The notes under the pieces were generated by a model. It was not told the DNA's origin, did no database searches, and saw only the letters and a program-made list of their open reading frames with translations. A DNA stretch of 64,000 bases from contig VWZW01002461.1 in assembly GCA_013397115.1 (NCBI GenBank), positions 119,438 through 183,437 of the forward strand, written 5' to 3'. The stretch is from Edolisoma coerulescens (taxonomy: Eukaryota; Chordata; Aves; Passeriformes; Campephagidae). The translations under genes were made by a program, and so were the position numbers. Positions within the stretch are counted from its first letter, which is position 1, and each line of letters starts with the position of its first letter. Of this stretch, positions 1 through 10,650 are shown one piece after another.

Positions 1-433
1 CTTGCTCTTGGCAACAGCATACATTTTGGAACTGCTTTAATGTACCCCCTGGTTTTCCCCCCGAGAACTAACCCACGTGCTTTGCAGTTTACTCCTTTCT
101 GGCCTTTTTTCCATGTTGTCTTCAAGCTCTCACCAGTTTGTCCATTTAGGATATGTCCATGAGCTGTGTGCCAGTGTGGGCAGAGGGGAAGGATGACTCC
201 AAGTCTTGCACATGCAAGATATGCCTATTCATACAGCCTTACCTTCTCTTTGCCTGCTTCAGAGGAAAATGCCACTATTGCTCAAGCTCTGCCTGTGATC
301 TGCAGTAACCACAGATCCCTTCTGAATGAGCAGGTCACGCACAATGATTAAGGGTGGGGATGTGCAGTCCGTGCTGTGTGAGGTGTTATGGTAATGGCTA
401 TAATTTATGTCAATTTGCTGTTTGTGTATAGAC
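1..433. other. Non-coding flank, nothing recognised
   Basis: I see no gene, repeat family or regulatory pattern I can name in this stretch. Open frames are short and lack splice-site or homology support. It ends at the target-site duplication of the neighbouring LTR. Confidence 0.5.
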
Positions 434-438
434 CTTAT

Positions 439-1593
439 TGTAGCAGTTTCGTTCGCTTATTTTACTCTCTGTGAGATAAAAGGTTAGGAGTGGGCAAAAA
501 GCAGGCTCAACACTTTAAAGGAATATAAAGAGGTTTATTACTAACAGAATTGAAGGTAAAAGAAAATAATATGAACTTAAAACAAACCCCCCTTTCTCTT
601 CCAGACACTCCCCTCTTCTTCTAACCTGCACAAAAAGATAACAAACATGTAATTTCAGGTCAGTATTACAGTCTTTAAAAGTCTCTTCCATATTTGAGAG
701 GAAAAGAGGTGCCTTCTGCTTAGCGTGGTTTCTAAACTGTTAGAAAGCAAGACTAGACTCCGCCCGGAGAAAAAAATCTGCTGCCGTGAAAAAACCATCT
801 CTCTCATGAATTTTGCAGTCTTTTTACACTACTACCATGGGTATCTCTTTTAAGGATAAGCGAATTCAAGCCTGAAAGCAACAACTCTCTCTCTTTTAAC
901 AAAGTCTCTAAAAACGTCTGGCAGGACTATTTCTCTTTTTCCGCAGGCTGCACACAGAATTCTCTCTTCCCCCATGTCTTTCACAGAGAAATGAAACAGT
1001 TTGTGACATTACAGTCTCACACCACCGCACGCAAAAGGCGTTTTTAAGCTACGCGCGCGGAACGCGCTGTCGCCCTCTCCTCCAGTCGCCATCTTTGCTT
1101 TGTCTCATGTGACCCACACTCACCCCGTCTCTCTCTGACCTCGAAATTCCATGATGGGAGCAGAAGTGTGTCAGGCTGTAGAGTAGAGAAAAGCCTCGCT
1201 CTCTTTGTGCTGCTGGCTGCATGGTGTCTTCTTCAGTTCGGTGCTGGCTTCAGAAAGCAGAAAGCTCCGCTGATCTGCCCGGAGCCACGTGGAGGGAGGG
1301 GGGACTCGCCAGTCTCCTAGAGCCGCTTCAAGTTCAGTTGTGCAGCAAATTACAGTTGTTTTCAGCTGCTCACGGCTCTTTCTTGCAGCAACTTGGAATC
1401 TGTGCCGCTGCGCTGGAGGGAGAAGAGTGGAGGGCGCAGGGAGCCCCGGCCTGGCCCCCGCCACCCCTCCGGGCGAGACTGGAAACCAAAAGCTCCCTTT
1501 CCCGCAGCTGTGCTGACTTTGATATGCGGAATCACGAGAAGCGATTGGCTTACAAGTCTGTCTGTCAACTCAGGTTTTTTTCAACCCACTACA
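439..1593 (-). mobile_element. Solo LTR of an endogenous retrovirus (ERVL-like), 1155 bp
   Basis: Read on the minus strand the element begins TGTAGTGGGTTGA and ends CTGCTACA, so its ends form the TGTAG/CTACA inverted repeat expected of an LTR. It is flanked on both sides by a perfect 5-bp direct repeat, CTTAT (434-438 and 1594-1598), which is the host target-site duplication. A minus-strand AATAAA polyadenylation signal lies at 534-539, where an LTR R/U5 boundary would be. The middle is CpG-rich (about 1021-1100 and 1360-1480), which explains the short overlapping open frames there. No gag, pol or env sequence adjoins it, so this is a solo LTR left by recombination. The 5-bp duplication and the start motif suggest an ERVL-type family typical of songbirds (inference from memory). 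The intact ends and duplication suggest a fairly recent insertion. Confidence 0.85.
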
Positions 1594-1598
1594 CTTAT

Positions 1599-2133
1599 CC
1601 CTTCAGTTAACAGTACTGCAGACAGCACAGGTGAAGAGTGAAAGACAACTGCTCCGTCTGAGAGCCAGCAGGTTAATGTACAAGTGGTGGACAGGGTCTC
1701 AAGAAGTTTTCAGTGGTCCTGTTCCCTCTCCCCTCTGCAGCTTTTCTGGGTGCCTGCTGGGATGTGGGTGCTCAGGAGCCCAGGCAGTCTCCTGTGTGTA
1801 GCACTGGAGCCCTATGCCTGCCAGAATTTTGCTGTTATGCTGCTGCTGGTAGGTGGGGATGGAGTGAATCTTGAAGTCCCTTTTAATAACAGAGTGCTTT
1901 GCAGCTGCTAAGACATTGCTCTATTTGCTGCTAAAACATAGCCAGCTGGGGCAGGTAACACTGCAGAGTAGCACTGCGTGTCCAGTTTGGGTGGTAACTG
2001 GAGAAACTGAGAGGGAAAATCAGTAAAAACAACCATAACTGATATCATGTGTCTCTAATAAATCAGACAGTGGTTATGTACTGCCTGGGCTTCGTTGCAA
2101 AGTGGAGTGGGAATGTTTGAGAGCTGGGAGGTC
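1599..2133. other. Non-coding, nothing recognised
   Basis: No supported exon or repeat family between the LTR duplication and the assembly gap. Open frames are short and unsupported. Confidence 0.5.
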
Positions 2134-2992
2134 NNNNNNNNNNNNNNNNNNNNNNNNNNNNNNNNNNNNNNNNNNNNNNNNNNNNNNNNNNNNNNNNNNN
2201 NNNNNNNNNNNNNNNNNNNNNNNNNNNNNNNNNNNNNNNNNNNNNNNNNNNNNNNNNNNNNNNNNNNNNNNNNNNNNNNNNNNNNNNNNNNNNNNNNNNN
2301 NNNNNNNNNNNNNNNNNNNNNNNNNNNNNNNNNNNNNNNNNNNNNNNNNNNNNNNNNNNNNNNNNNNNNNNNNNNNNNNNNNNNNNNNNNNNNNNNNNNN
2401 NNNNNNNNNNNNNNNNNNNNNNNNNNNNNNNNNNNNNNNNNNNNNNNNNNNNNNNNNNNNNNNNNNNNNNNNNNNNNNNNNNNNNNNNNNNNNNNNNNNN
2501 NNNNNNNNNNNNNNNNNNNNNNNNNNNNNNNNNNNNNNNNNNNNNNNNNNNNNNNNNNNNNNNNNNNNNNNNNNNNNNNNNNNNNNNNNNNNNNNNNNNN
2601 NNNNNNNNNNNNNNNNNNNNNNNNNNNNNNNNNNNNNNNNNNNNNNNNNNNNNNNNNNNNNNNNNNNNNNNNNNNNNNNNNNNNNNNNNNNNNNNNNNNN
2701 NNNNNNNNNNNNNNNNNNNNNNNNNNNNNNNNNNNNNNNNNNNNNNNNNNNNNNNNNNNNNNNNNNNNNNNNNNNNNNNNNNNNNNNNNNNNNNNNNNNN
2801 NNNNNNNNNNNNNNNNNNNNNNNNNNNNNNNNNNNNNNNNNNNNNNNNNNNNNNNNNNNNNNNNNNNNNNNNNNNNNNNNNNNNNNNNNNNNNNNNNNNN
2901 NNNNNNNNNNNNNNNNNNNNNNNNNNNNNNNNNNNNNNNNNNNNNNNNNNNNNNNNNNNNNNNNNNNNNNNNNNNNNNNNNNNNNNNNNNNN
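2134..2992. other. Assembly gap (run of N, 859 bp)
   Basis: An unbroken run of N. Any open frame drawn across it is meaningless. Exons or repeats could be hidden here. Confidence 0.99.
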
Positions 2993-4699
2993 TCCTTGAG
3001 CAAGAGGGCAGGAGGGTTTTTTTCCATTCTTGGATGTGGCCTCTTGTGCGTCCAGCAGTGATGTTTTTCTTCTCCTCTGCTTGCCCTTTGCCTGCTTCAT
3101 CCCTTCCATTGCAGTCCCTGTGAGCTGAGCCTTGTGTGCGGTGCAGTCACCCTCACTTTGAGTCAGCCCGGCTATGCCCCCAGAGTGGGAAGGGAATGTC
3201 ACTTTGGTGCACATCATGGGAACCATAAGCAGTCACTGTCCTCGAGCAGTGCGTGCTGTGTACACAGTGAACCATTTCAGGGCTGCAGATTCAGCTCAGC
3301 CCTGCAGCTTTTCATCTGCTTAGTTGGAAGTACATAATTTTTATTTGAGGTCAGAATGCAGCAGTGCTGTGGCTGCCAAGTTCACCAGCTCCAGTGTATT
3401 ATGTGGCAACTTAAGGTTTTCCTCATGGCAGTGGGGAACTATTAAGTTATTGTGAAACTAGTTATTTAGGTAAATGGTGCTTTAGGGGCAGCATTGATCC
3501 TGTTTTGAAAACTAATTTTAATAGGAGTGAAGCCAGTAACACCTTAATATCCACTGTTACCATGGCTGCTCAGAGTGATTGTTTGCCAGATTAAAAGGCG
3601 CTTTTTTTTTTTAAATCATACCCTTTTTGCTTCTTTTGCCAAGGCTTTGACTCGTGAGAGTTTATATTCCCAGTCAGTGTAGCATCAATAGCTGAGTGAG
3701 TGCTTGAAGAAACGGCTTTGCTCTTAGAGCTGAGCTCCTTCTTGAAACACCCTGAAACCTCAGCCTGGATCAGTTACATCCAGGCTTTGCTTTAATTCAA
3801 GATTTTCTGTGCAGCTTTATGAGCCTGGTTTACCAGATTGAAGCTGAGCCTTCAGACGTGATTCAGGAGCTGCTCTGCTCTTTGTGTTCTCATTTCCCTC
3901 TGCCTAGGAACATTCAGCTATTTTTTTGGGCTCTTGCTTGGGCAGTATTAGGTATTAGGAGTAGAAGATGGGCACTAAGAGTTGGGTTGTAGGGTCATTT
4001 CTCCCTTTCCCACAGAATTCCAAGTGATTCACATCTCCCTGTTACCCCAGTCTCCTGTACAAACATACTGGAATCCTGGGCTGGAAGGGGCTGGAGACAG
4101 ACAGCTGGTTGTGGGCAGGGTCTGGTTCTCCCATAGATGTCTCAGTAGTGTGGAGGTATGTGGAACTGAGCCCAGCCCTGTGAGGAGCCGTGCCAGCATG
4201 AGCCCTATCTGGCAGTTGTGACTTTTTATGGAACTTGTGAGGGCCCCTGTTCCTGGGCAGTGAAGCATCAATCGCCAGCACTAGGAGGGATTTGACCTCA
4301 GTACTGGAAGCTGGAATACAGATGGTGTTTGGGATGGAGGAACCACCTTGCCCAGTATGGTTTTTCTAGAAGTGGTTCCAGGTGGTCAGCAAGGAGGGGG
4401 AGCAGGACACACAAGTATCCTATCCTGTTTTGTTTGGTTTTTTTTTCCAGGAGATTTGCTAGTATTTTGTTTGTTTAATAACCTGAAATGAATCTCTCAA
4501 GTTCTTGTCCTGCCTTCCCTTTAATCTGTAATTCTTCCATCCATAGTACCCTTTGAGAACTAAGAGGCAGTAAGCAGACTAGAGGAAGATAACAGGAATG
4601 TTGAAAGAGGAACTACTGGTCTGAAGGGAAGTTGTTAGTGGAGATCAGCCTCAAAATGGAAGCTATTCAATACATGAAACAATGCTCTGTGCACTGAAA
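2993..4699. other. Non-coding, nothing recognised
   Basis: No supported exon. A short T run lies at about 3601-3612. The rest has ordinary base composition with scattered short open frames. Confidence 0.5.
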
Positions 4700-5215
4700 A
4701 GTAAGACTTAAATAGTGATATTTCCTACAGACACAAAGCTATGGAAGCATCATCAGAGGCTGTTCAGTGTTATTCAGCAGGAAAAGTGGGGATTATTCCT
4801 TAAGGAACAATACAAATGGGAACTGGATAGTTCAAAATTGCATGGTTGTGTACCTGAGAAATTAGCAAAATGTTCAACTCCATCTGGGAGCTCACTGGGG
4901 GACAGTGACAGTGATGGAGGAAAATCTCAAGGTCTCAGAGTGGTGCGCAAGATAACTGTGAGCATCTAACATGATGTAGCCATGGAAAAGATACATGTCA
5001 TCCAATGTGACACGTTGGACAAAGCATTCCTAGCAGAGATAGGGAAATCTAAGCATATTAAGGCATGGGAAACCTTGCTTGGAAGACTGTGTACGTTTCC
5101 AGTCACTCTGAAGGCTGTGTGCAAACTGGGTTGGGTCCAGGGAAGGAATATGGGTACGATCAAAGAAATGGAAAGCCTACCTAATGTGAAGTGATTAGAG
5201 AAAACTCAGATGATG
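4700..5215 (+). mobile_element. Old, degraded CR1/L3-type LINE remnant
   Basis: The segment around 4934-5190 follows, with many changes, the 3' part of CR1/L3 LINE reverse-transcriptase-region sequences: a 'CTCAGAGTGGTGC' block, then 'ATGATGTAGCCATG', then 'AGAGATAGGGAAATCT', then a block ending 'GAAATGGAAAGCCTACCT'. The plus strand is the LINE sense strand. Two short open frames here (4715-4969 and 4982-5194) are accidental remains, not host genes. The left boundary is uncertain. It is older than the CR1 pieces elsewhere in the window, judging by divergence from remembered consensus. Confidence 0.55.
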
Positions 5216-8200
5216 TAACTTTAAACACAGGCTGGATAAGTGCTGACGTTAAAGCTCATTTTTGGAACATGAGTGAATAGGGGTGAGCTGTGCACGGATA
5301 AAGATAAGCTGGAAATTCAGAGAATGTTCTTAAACATCAGAGGACTGAACTTGGGGAATTAATTCTGTTAGAAGACAGTTAGCAAACAACAAGAAATGTC
5401 CAACTTTTTTTAAAAAACAGCAACAACTTTCTCTTTTGAAGCCATTTCCTCATTTGGAGGTGTGGCTCCTGCCTTGGGTTGCTAGCCCGGAAGAAGTGCT
5501 GCTGTAGTGGGCAGTGGACAGGGCTCACTGGGACACAGGGTCATCATGGTGGGCCGGTGAATTCTGATGTGGAGAATGTGTCTTTGGCTGGCAAAACCCC
5601 ACAGACTCCTGTGCCTCTGTCCTCAGTTCCCCTTGGAAAGCAGGCTCCGTGTGGATTGGTTAGTGATCCCCCAGGGAAATGTGAGGGCTAAGGGCAGGCA
5701 TTTCCACTGTGCTAACATATGTTTTTATCAGTCTGCTTGGATTTTTGACCCCTCGTTCAAAAGCTCCTGTATCTGTTCCCGCTGAACAGAAAAGATGTCG
5801 AGCGCATGTCGGTAATGATCAGCCCGTATTGATCTCTGTGTGTCAGAGAGATGCTGGTTGACCTTGAAGCACAGGACTTGAAGGAATGGGGGAGTTATTT
5901 TAGTTCTCCTTTATGAGGATTTTTACAAAGTTTCACCATCTGCTTTCCTGTTGGCTCCTGTATTCTGGTTCCCCCTTGCTCCAGTTGAGCAGATCCATGC
6001 TTTTAGTTCAACTCTGACCAAGATCCCTCTCTCTGGCATTTCCCAAGCAGCCTGGGTGGGGTTGGTGCTGGGTGGGGTTGCCATGGGATTTAGATTTCTG
6101 CCACAAACAATGAGTAAGCAAGGTGGGAAGGCACTGAGCTGCATTCACCTTGCTCCTGAGTGGTCCAGCACATGGGAAAGAGCGAAGATGTCCCTGTGGC
6201 CATGCTACAAATGTGGCCAGAATGTGTATCCTAGGCATGTTCCTGCTGTTGCACCTGCAGACAGCAAGGCACAGGTTTTCTGCTGTGATGGAGAGCTTGC
6301 TGTTGCTTGTACCACTTCCTGTTTGCTTGAGAGGCATGGACACACTGAAGGTATTGAGGGCTTGGTCAAAATGCCCACCCTTTAGGAAGAGGCGGCGGAC
6401 AGCTCCCTTTGTGGGATACAGCTGTGAGCTGGAGGCAGCAGGTGGGGCTGCCTGGCAGTTTTGAGGTGTTCAGGTTGTGCCCCACACCTGATGGTGAGGG
6501 ATGATTAAAGACCTTGCACAGTGCTTGATGTTGGAGCTACGGCCCAGACAGCTGGAATCTAGGGCTGAGCTGTTTCCAGTTCATGCATCCCTGGACCAGC
6601 TTTGGAGCAAATAGGTGGGAGGCTGGGTCAGCTGGTGGGTGATTTTACTGCACAACTGCGGCAAAAGTGGAATGGATTCTTCTTGTATGTGGGCGTGTGC
6701 TGACCTTAGCAAGCAATTCCTGCGTGGTATATGAAGGAAGAAGCCCAAGCCCGAAACATTTTGGGCTTTTTAACACCCAGTTGATCTATTTGTGTCCTAG
6801 TTGTTCTCAGCAAGAACTCCAGGTACATGTACAGTTCATGTCCAGTGTGAGTGCAGCACCTGTGGCTCTCCCAAAGTGGTCAGCTTTGCTGCAGCCCAGG
6901 ACTGGGAGCAGGATGTGCCTCCTTACTGGGATTCACAGGTGGGAGATTGTGTTGTGCATTTGGTTCTGACAGCCCTGGAGCAAGGGGTAAGGAGGCGAGA
7001 TGGCAAAAATCCTTCCCGACACTGAGACCGACATAGCTTGGATAAGGAATTTTCTCCTGCCAAGCTACCTACACCACAGAGTGCTGGAGTCTGTGGGAAG
7101 CACCTATCCCTACCTGCCCAGGTGAAGCAAGGTGGGAACCCCTGTTACTGTAGGGGCAGGCATTTCTTCACACCTCCATCTCTCTCACCTTCTTTCTTCA
7201 AGGAATACAGTCACCAGCCTGCAGTATCCCTGCTCCTTCCTTGCGTGACACTGTGGAGTCAGCCATGCTCCCCTTCTTGCACTGACTCATCTCTGTGATC
7301 AAAGAGAAGTCATCTCCTAGAAGACAGTCTGCAAGAAAGAGCTTTGTTCTTCCTTATTAGTGCCTGAGATCTCCTGCTGCCTGCAAAGCTTTGGGACAGG
7401 CCATCAGTTCCTAGCGCTGTTGCTGGGTGAGGCAGATCGGGGAGGGAGATGCGGCAAAGGGGTGTGTGCTGCAGAGGGTCGAGGCCATGTGAGTTTGAGA
7501 TCTGGGGAACATGCAGGTTGTATTTTGGGGAGGAGGATGCAGACATTTATGTTGGGAACAGATGTGTAAATAGGAGTGTTTCTTAGGGAGCCCCTTGTCA
7601 GCTGCATTGCTGTGTCTGATTTTTAAGAACATACCCNGTCTGCTACACAAGGCAGGCATTGCTGTCAGTGAATTGGTTAATGTCATTAACCAATGTGGTT
7701 AATTGTGGCAGGGGCAGGGATGAAGGCAAGCACTCAGCCTGCCAGCATTTATACCTCCTGGCGTCAGCATTGGCAATGCTTGTGGAGGACTGGGGAGGGC
7801 ACCAAAATAGTTTCCATTCTCCTCTCTGCTGTGGGAACGAGTCTCCTGGGTAACAAATGCTCCTTGTTCTGCACAGAGCTCCACAGCTGAAACTCTCCTT
7901 CTCTTTCCTCGCTGTTCCTCCGTGACTGTCCCAGCTGAAGGGGCCGGAGATGTCTGCTTGAGTCTGCCTTAATTAACACTGACAGTACAATGGGACTGGC
8001 CATACGGGGGTCCTGGGGCTGCACGTTAATGGGAGCACAGTAAATACTCTCATTTACTGCAGCTTGGTTGGAGCAGAGCCTGCCAGGACTGGCTTTCTGC
8101 TTGCTGTAATGGCCAGGCATGGAGGTAGGTCCCTCACTCCTGCATCCTCTGGGGGGCTTGTCCCTGCCTCTTGAACAGGACCAGCTGGTGGTGTGCGTCC

Positions 8201-9929
8201 CGAGCATCCCAGGAAAGGCAGGCAGTGGGCTGGGAAGCATAAAGGGCCACTGACAGGGCAGATACCTTGACATCTCGGGAAGGACCTGACCTGTGGAGCC
8301 TGACCTCTGGGACTGGTTGAGGGATCATTCACTGTGGTTTGGAGGTGAGTAGCAGAGCTGCATCTGTGATGATGGCTCCAGTGCACTGCAAACAGTCTGT
8401 ACAGCCCACAGCCCAAGGCCCTGTCTCTTTTCCCAGTGAAATGGTCTCTTTGTGCTGGGGGCAGTCCTAGAGTCCTGCCTCTGAAGCCCTTGGTAGGAAC
8501 CACCCCCCAGTCCTGTGGTTTTCTGTCAGAAATCTGATTTAAATGTTACTTGAAGAGATATTTTAAAAGTTTGTAGTGTTCTTGGATCTGAGATAATTGT
8601 CAGCCACTTCCAGTAATAAGTCTAACATTTTTCTGACATAGCTTTTTATGTTCACCTCTCCAGAGGCAGAAGCTTCTGTAAAGTGTTGTATTGTCTGGGT
8701 TGTTGTATTTATGTTACTTGTTTGCTGCTTTGGGTACATTATGGCATAAAGTAAAAAGTACTCAGCCATGTGGCAGTTCTTAATTTCTTTGAATTTTGTG
8801 TCTGTGTGACAATTTTACCCCTTCCTGCCTTGCTCTGACCTGCTCACTTCCTGTGGAGCCTCAGTTTAGAACGTGTGTTTTGGTTTGGGCTCAAAGGTTT
8901 TGCTTTTTCCAATGTGGATGCTCCAGTTTCTGAGCTCTGCTTGGCTCTGCACAGGGCTGTAGGCACGGGGCTGGATGAGGAAGGGCAGTAATGTGAGTGG
9001 TCCTTCCAGGATGGATGCTGCTCTAGTGCTAGGAACACCTCCCTGGCACAGCACAGCCCGGAGCACAGCTGTATTTCTGGGGCGTGTGGTTATGCCCCAG
9101 CTGGTAGAAAAGCAAAAGTAGCCACATTTGTCCTTTGCACAGCGACCTGCACCGTGTCAGGAGCTGCAATACTCTGCCAATGAAGCAAGTTCCATTACCT
9201 CTTCTCACCAGCTGCCTCTGGTGAAAAGGGATATGGAAAAATCCTTCCAGATAGCAAGAGAGCCTGAGCTTTGCAGGTGGTGACCCCATGTTTCAGGTAG
9301 GAAGATCTGCTGTGGGTTGCTTTGCTGAGATGCTGGGATCTAGCCCAGGTCATGGGCAGCACTTTAATCACAAACTGCAGCTAAGAGTTGGTGGGGTCTT
9401 GATTTGAGGTCCCCTGTGAGAGCAGGGGCTGCAGACATCCTGCCCCTGCCAGGTGGGTTCAGCACTGTGGGAAGTGCTGGTGGTTGTATTTTACTCCAGA
9501 GGTGGCTGCATTTCAGGGATGCTGTGTAGATACTGTTGATGAAGCTGTTTAAGGACAAGGCACTACAGAAATTTAAAGAAGCTTCAGGAAGCCTCTTGCA
9601 GTCTTCCCATCCTCCTCCTCCTCCAATGCGCTGCTTTGCAGACTGCCATTTTATCTCCAAGGGTTCTAGCTGCCATTATCAACAGTAGGAACATAACACT
9701 CCAGTCCCTTTTGCTTTCCTTTGCAAAGGCAGGGTAAGAGATCAGACAGCCTGCAAGCACACAGCATCCGAAATCCAGTCTCATCACAGAGTAAGATGCT
9801 GCAGCTCTATTTTATGGCACGGGCTTAGATCTTTTTATTTCTCCTCAGGCTGCCTTCCTGATTTCCCAATTCCTGTAAGAATAAATCCTCCATCATCCCC
9901 TCCTTTTCTGCTCCCTCCCATCCCCTGCC
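5216..9929. other. Non-coding, nothing recognised
   Basis: No exon supported by homology or matched splice phase. A single ambiguous base sits at 7637. A (TCC)n-like stretch occurs at about 9607-9624. This may be 5' intronic or upstream sequence of RUSC2 (inference from position only). Confidence 0.45.
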
Positions 9930-10650
9930 TTGTCTGAGGTTCCACAGGGACTGACCGTGAGCTGGAGCGGCGGTGCTGTGGGCATGCTTGCTCCTTCACA
10001 CGCAGCAACGTCACAGCAGCAGCAGCAGGAGCATCGGAGATGTGATTGCGCAGACCCTCTGCATTGCCAGGGATGCAGCTGTGAAGAAAAAAAAAATCAG
10101 AAAAAAAAAATTGACTCTCTGTTTCCCACAGCATCCTGGTGAGAGAGCACAGAGCCTTCTGGAATCTGAGCGCTCAGGAGTGCCGGAGCAGGGTGTGTTT
10201 GCTGACAGGAGACGGGGAACGAAGGATCTGTGGAAAGGTGAGATGGCGAAATTTTCGGGGTGGGTGTCAGTTGTGCTGTTGGTTTTCAGGCCGCTCGTTG
10301 TCCTGCACAGTGGCCGGTCTGTTTTTGTGAAGGGTGCCAGCTAGCCGATGAAGCTTAAGGATTTTAGAATTGCTTTGTCTCTCAGAGGCTGCATTGCTTT
10401 GGAGAAGGCTGTGGCTGTCATGGATGTGAGCGAGCGAGGAGGCTGCGGCTGCTGCGCAGGATGTGTGTTTGTCCACTTAGGCTGTGAAATAGCAGTTGTC
10501 GTGCCCGGGGCTGGCTGTGCAGAGGCGAGTCGTGCTTCGCCCCGGCAGTGCCTCCGCACAGCTCTCCATTGTGCCTGCCATGACAGCCGAGCCCACACGG
10601 ATTGTTGTGGTCCCGCCAGCTACCACGCTCTCCGTGCATCCCTGGCGGTG
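9930..10650 (+). promoter_or_regulatory. CpG-rich block, candidate promoter or first exon of RUSC2
   Basis: CpG dinucleotides are clearly denser here (I count roughly 35 in 700 bp) than in the surrounding 5-9 kb or 11-25 kb, and G+C is raised. A CRE-like AACGTCAC lies at 10007-10014. A strong splice-donor sequence, AAAG|GTGAGA, follows position 10237, so an exon of roughly 200 bp could end there. It lies about 19 kb upstream of the RUSC2 start codon on the same strand, and human RUSC2 also has distant non-coding first exons. Two poly-A runs at about 10085-10110 interrupt the block. Assignment to RUSC2 is inference; no transcript evidence is available. Confidence 0.4.

Noticed and set aside
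1171..1641. Overlapping open frames on both strands at 1171-1641
   Set aside because: They lie mostly inside the CpG-rich solo LTR at 439-1593 and overlap each other in several frames; no splice sites or homology.
2063..3226. Long open frames on both strands spanning 2063-3226
   Set aside because: They are produced by the run of N, which contains no stop codons by definition.
4715..5194. Two consecutive open frames, lysine-rich
   Set aside because: The nucleotide sequence follows an old CR1/L3 LINE, so they are repeat remnants.
10016..10030. CAG/AGC repeat
   Set aside because: Only five units; too short to call a meaningful trinucleotide expansion.
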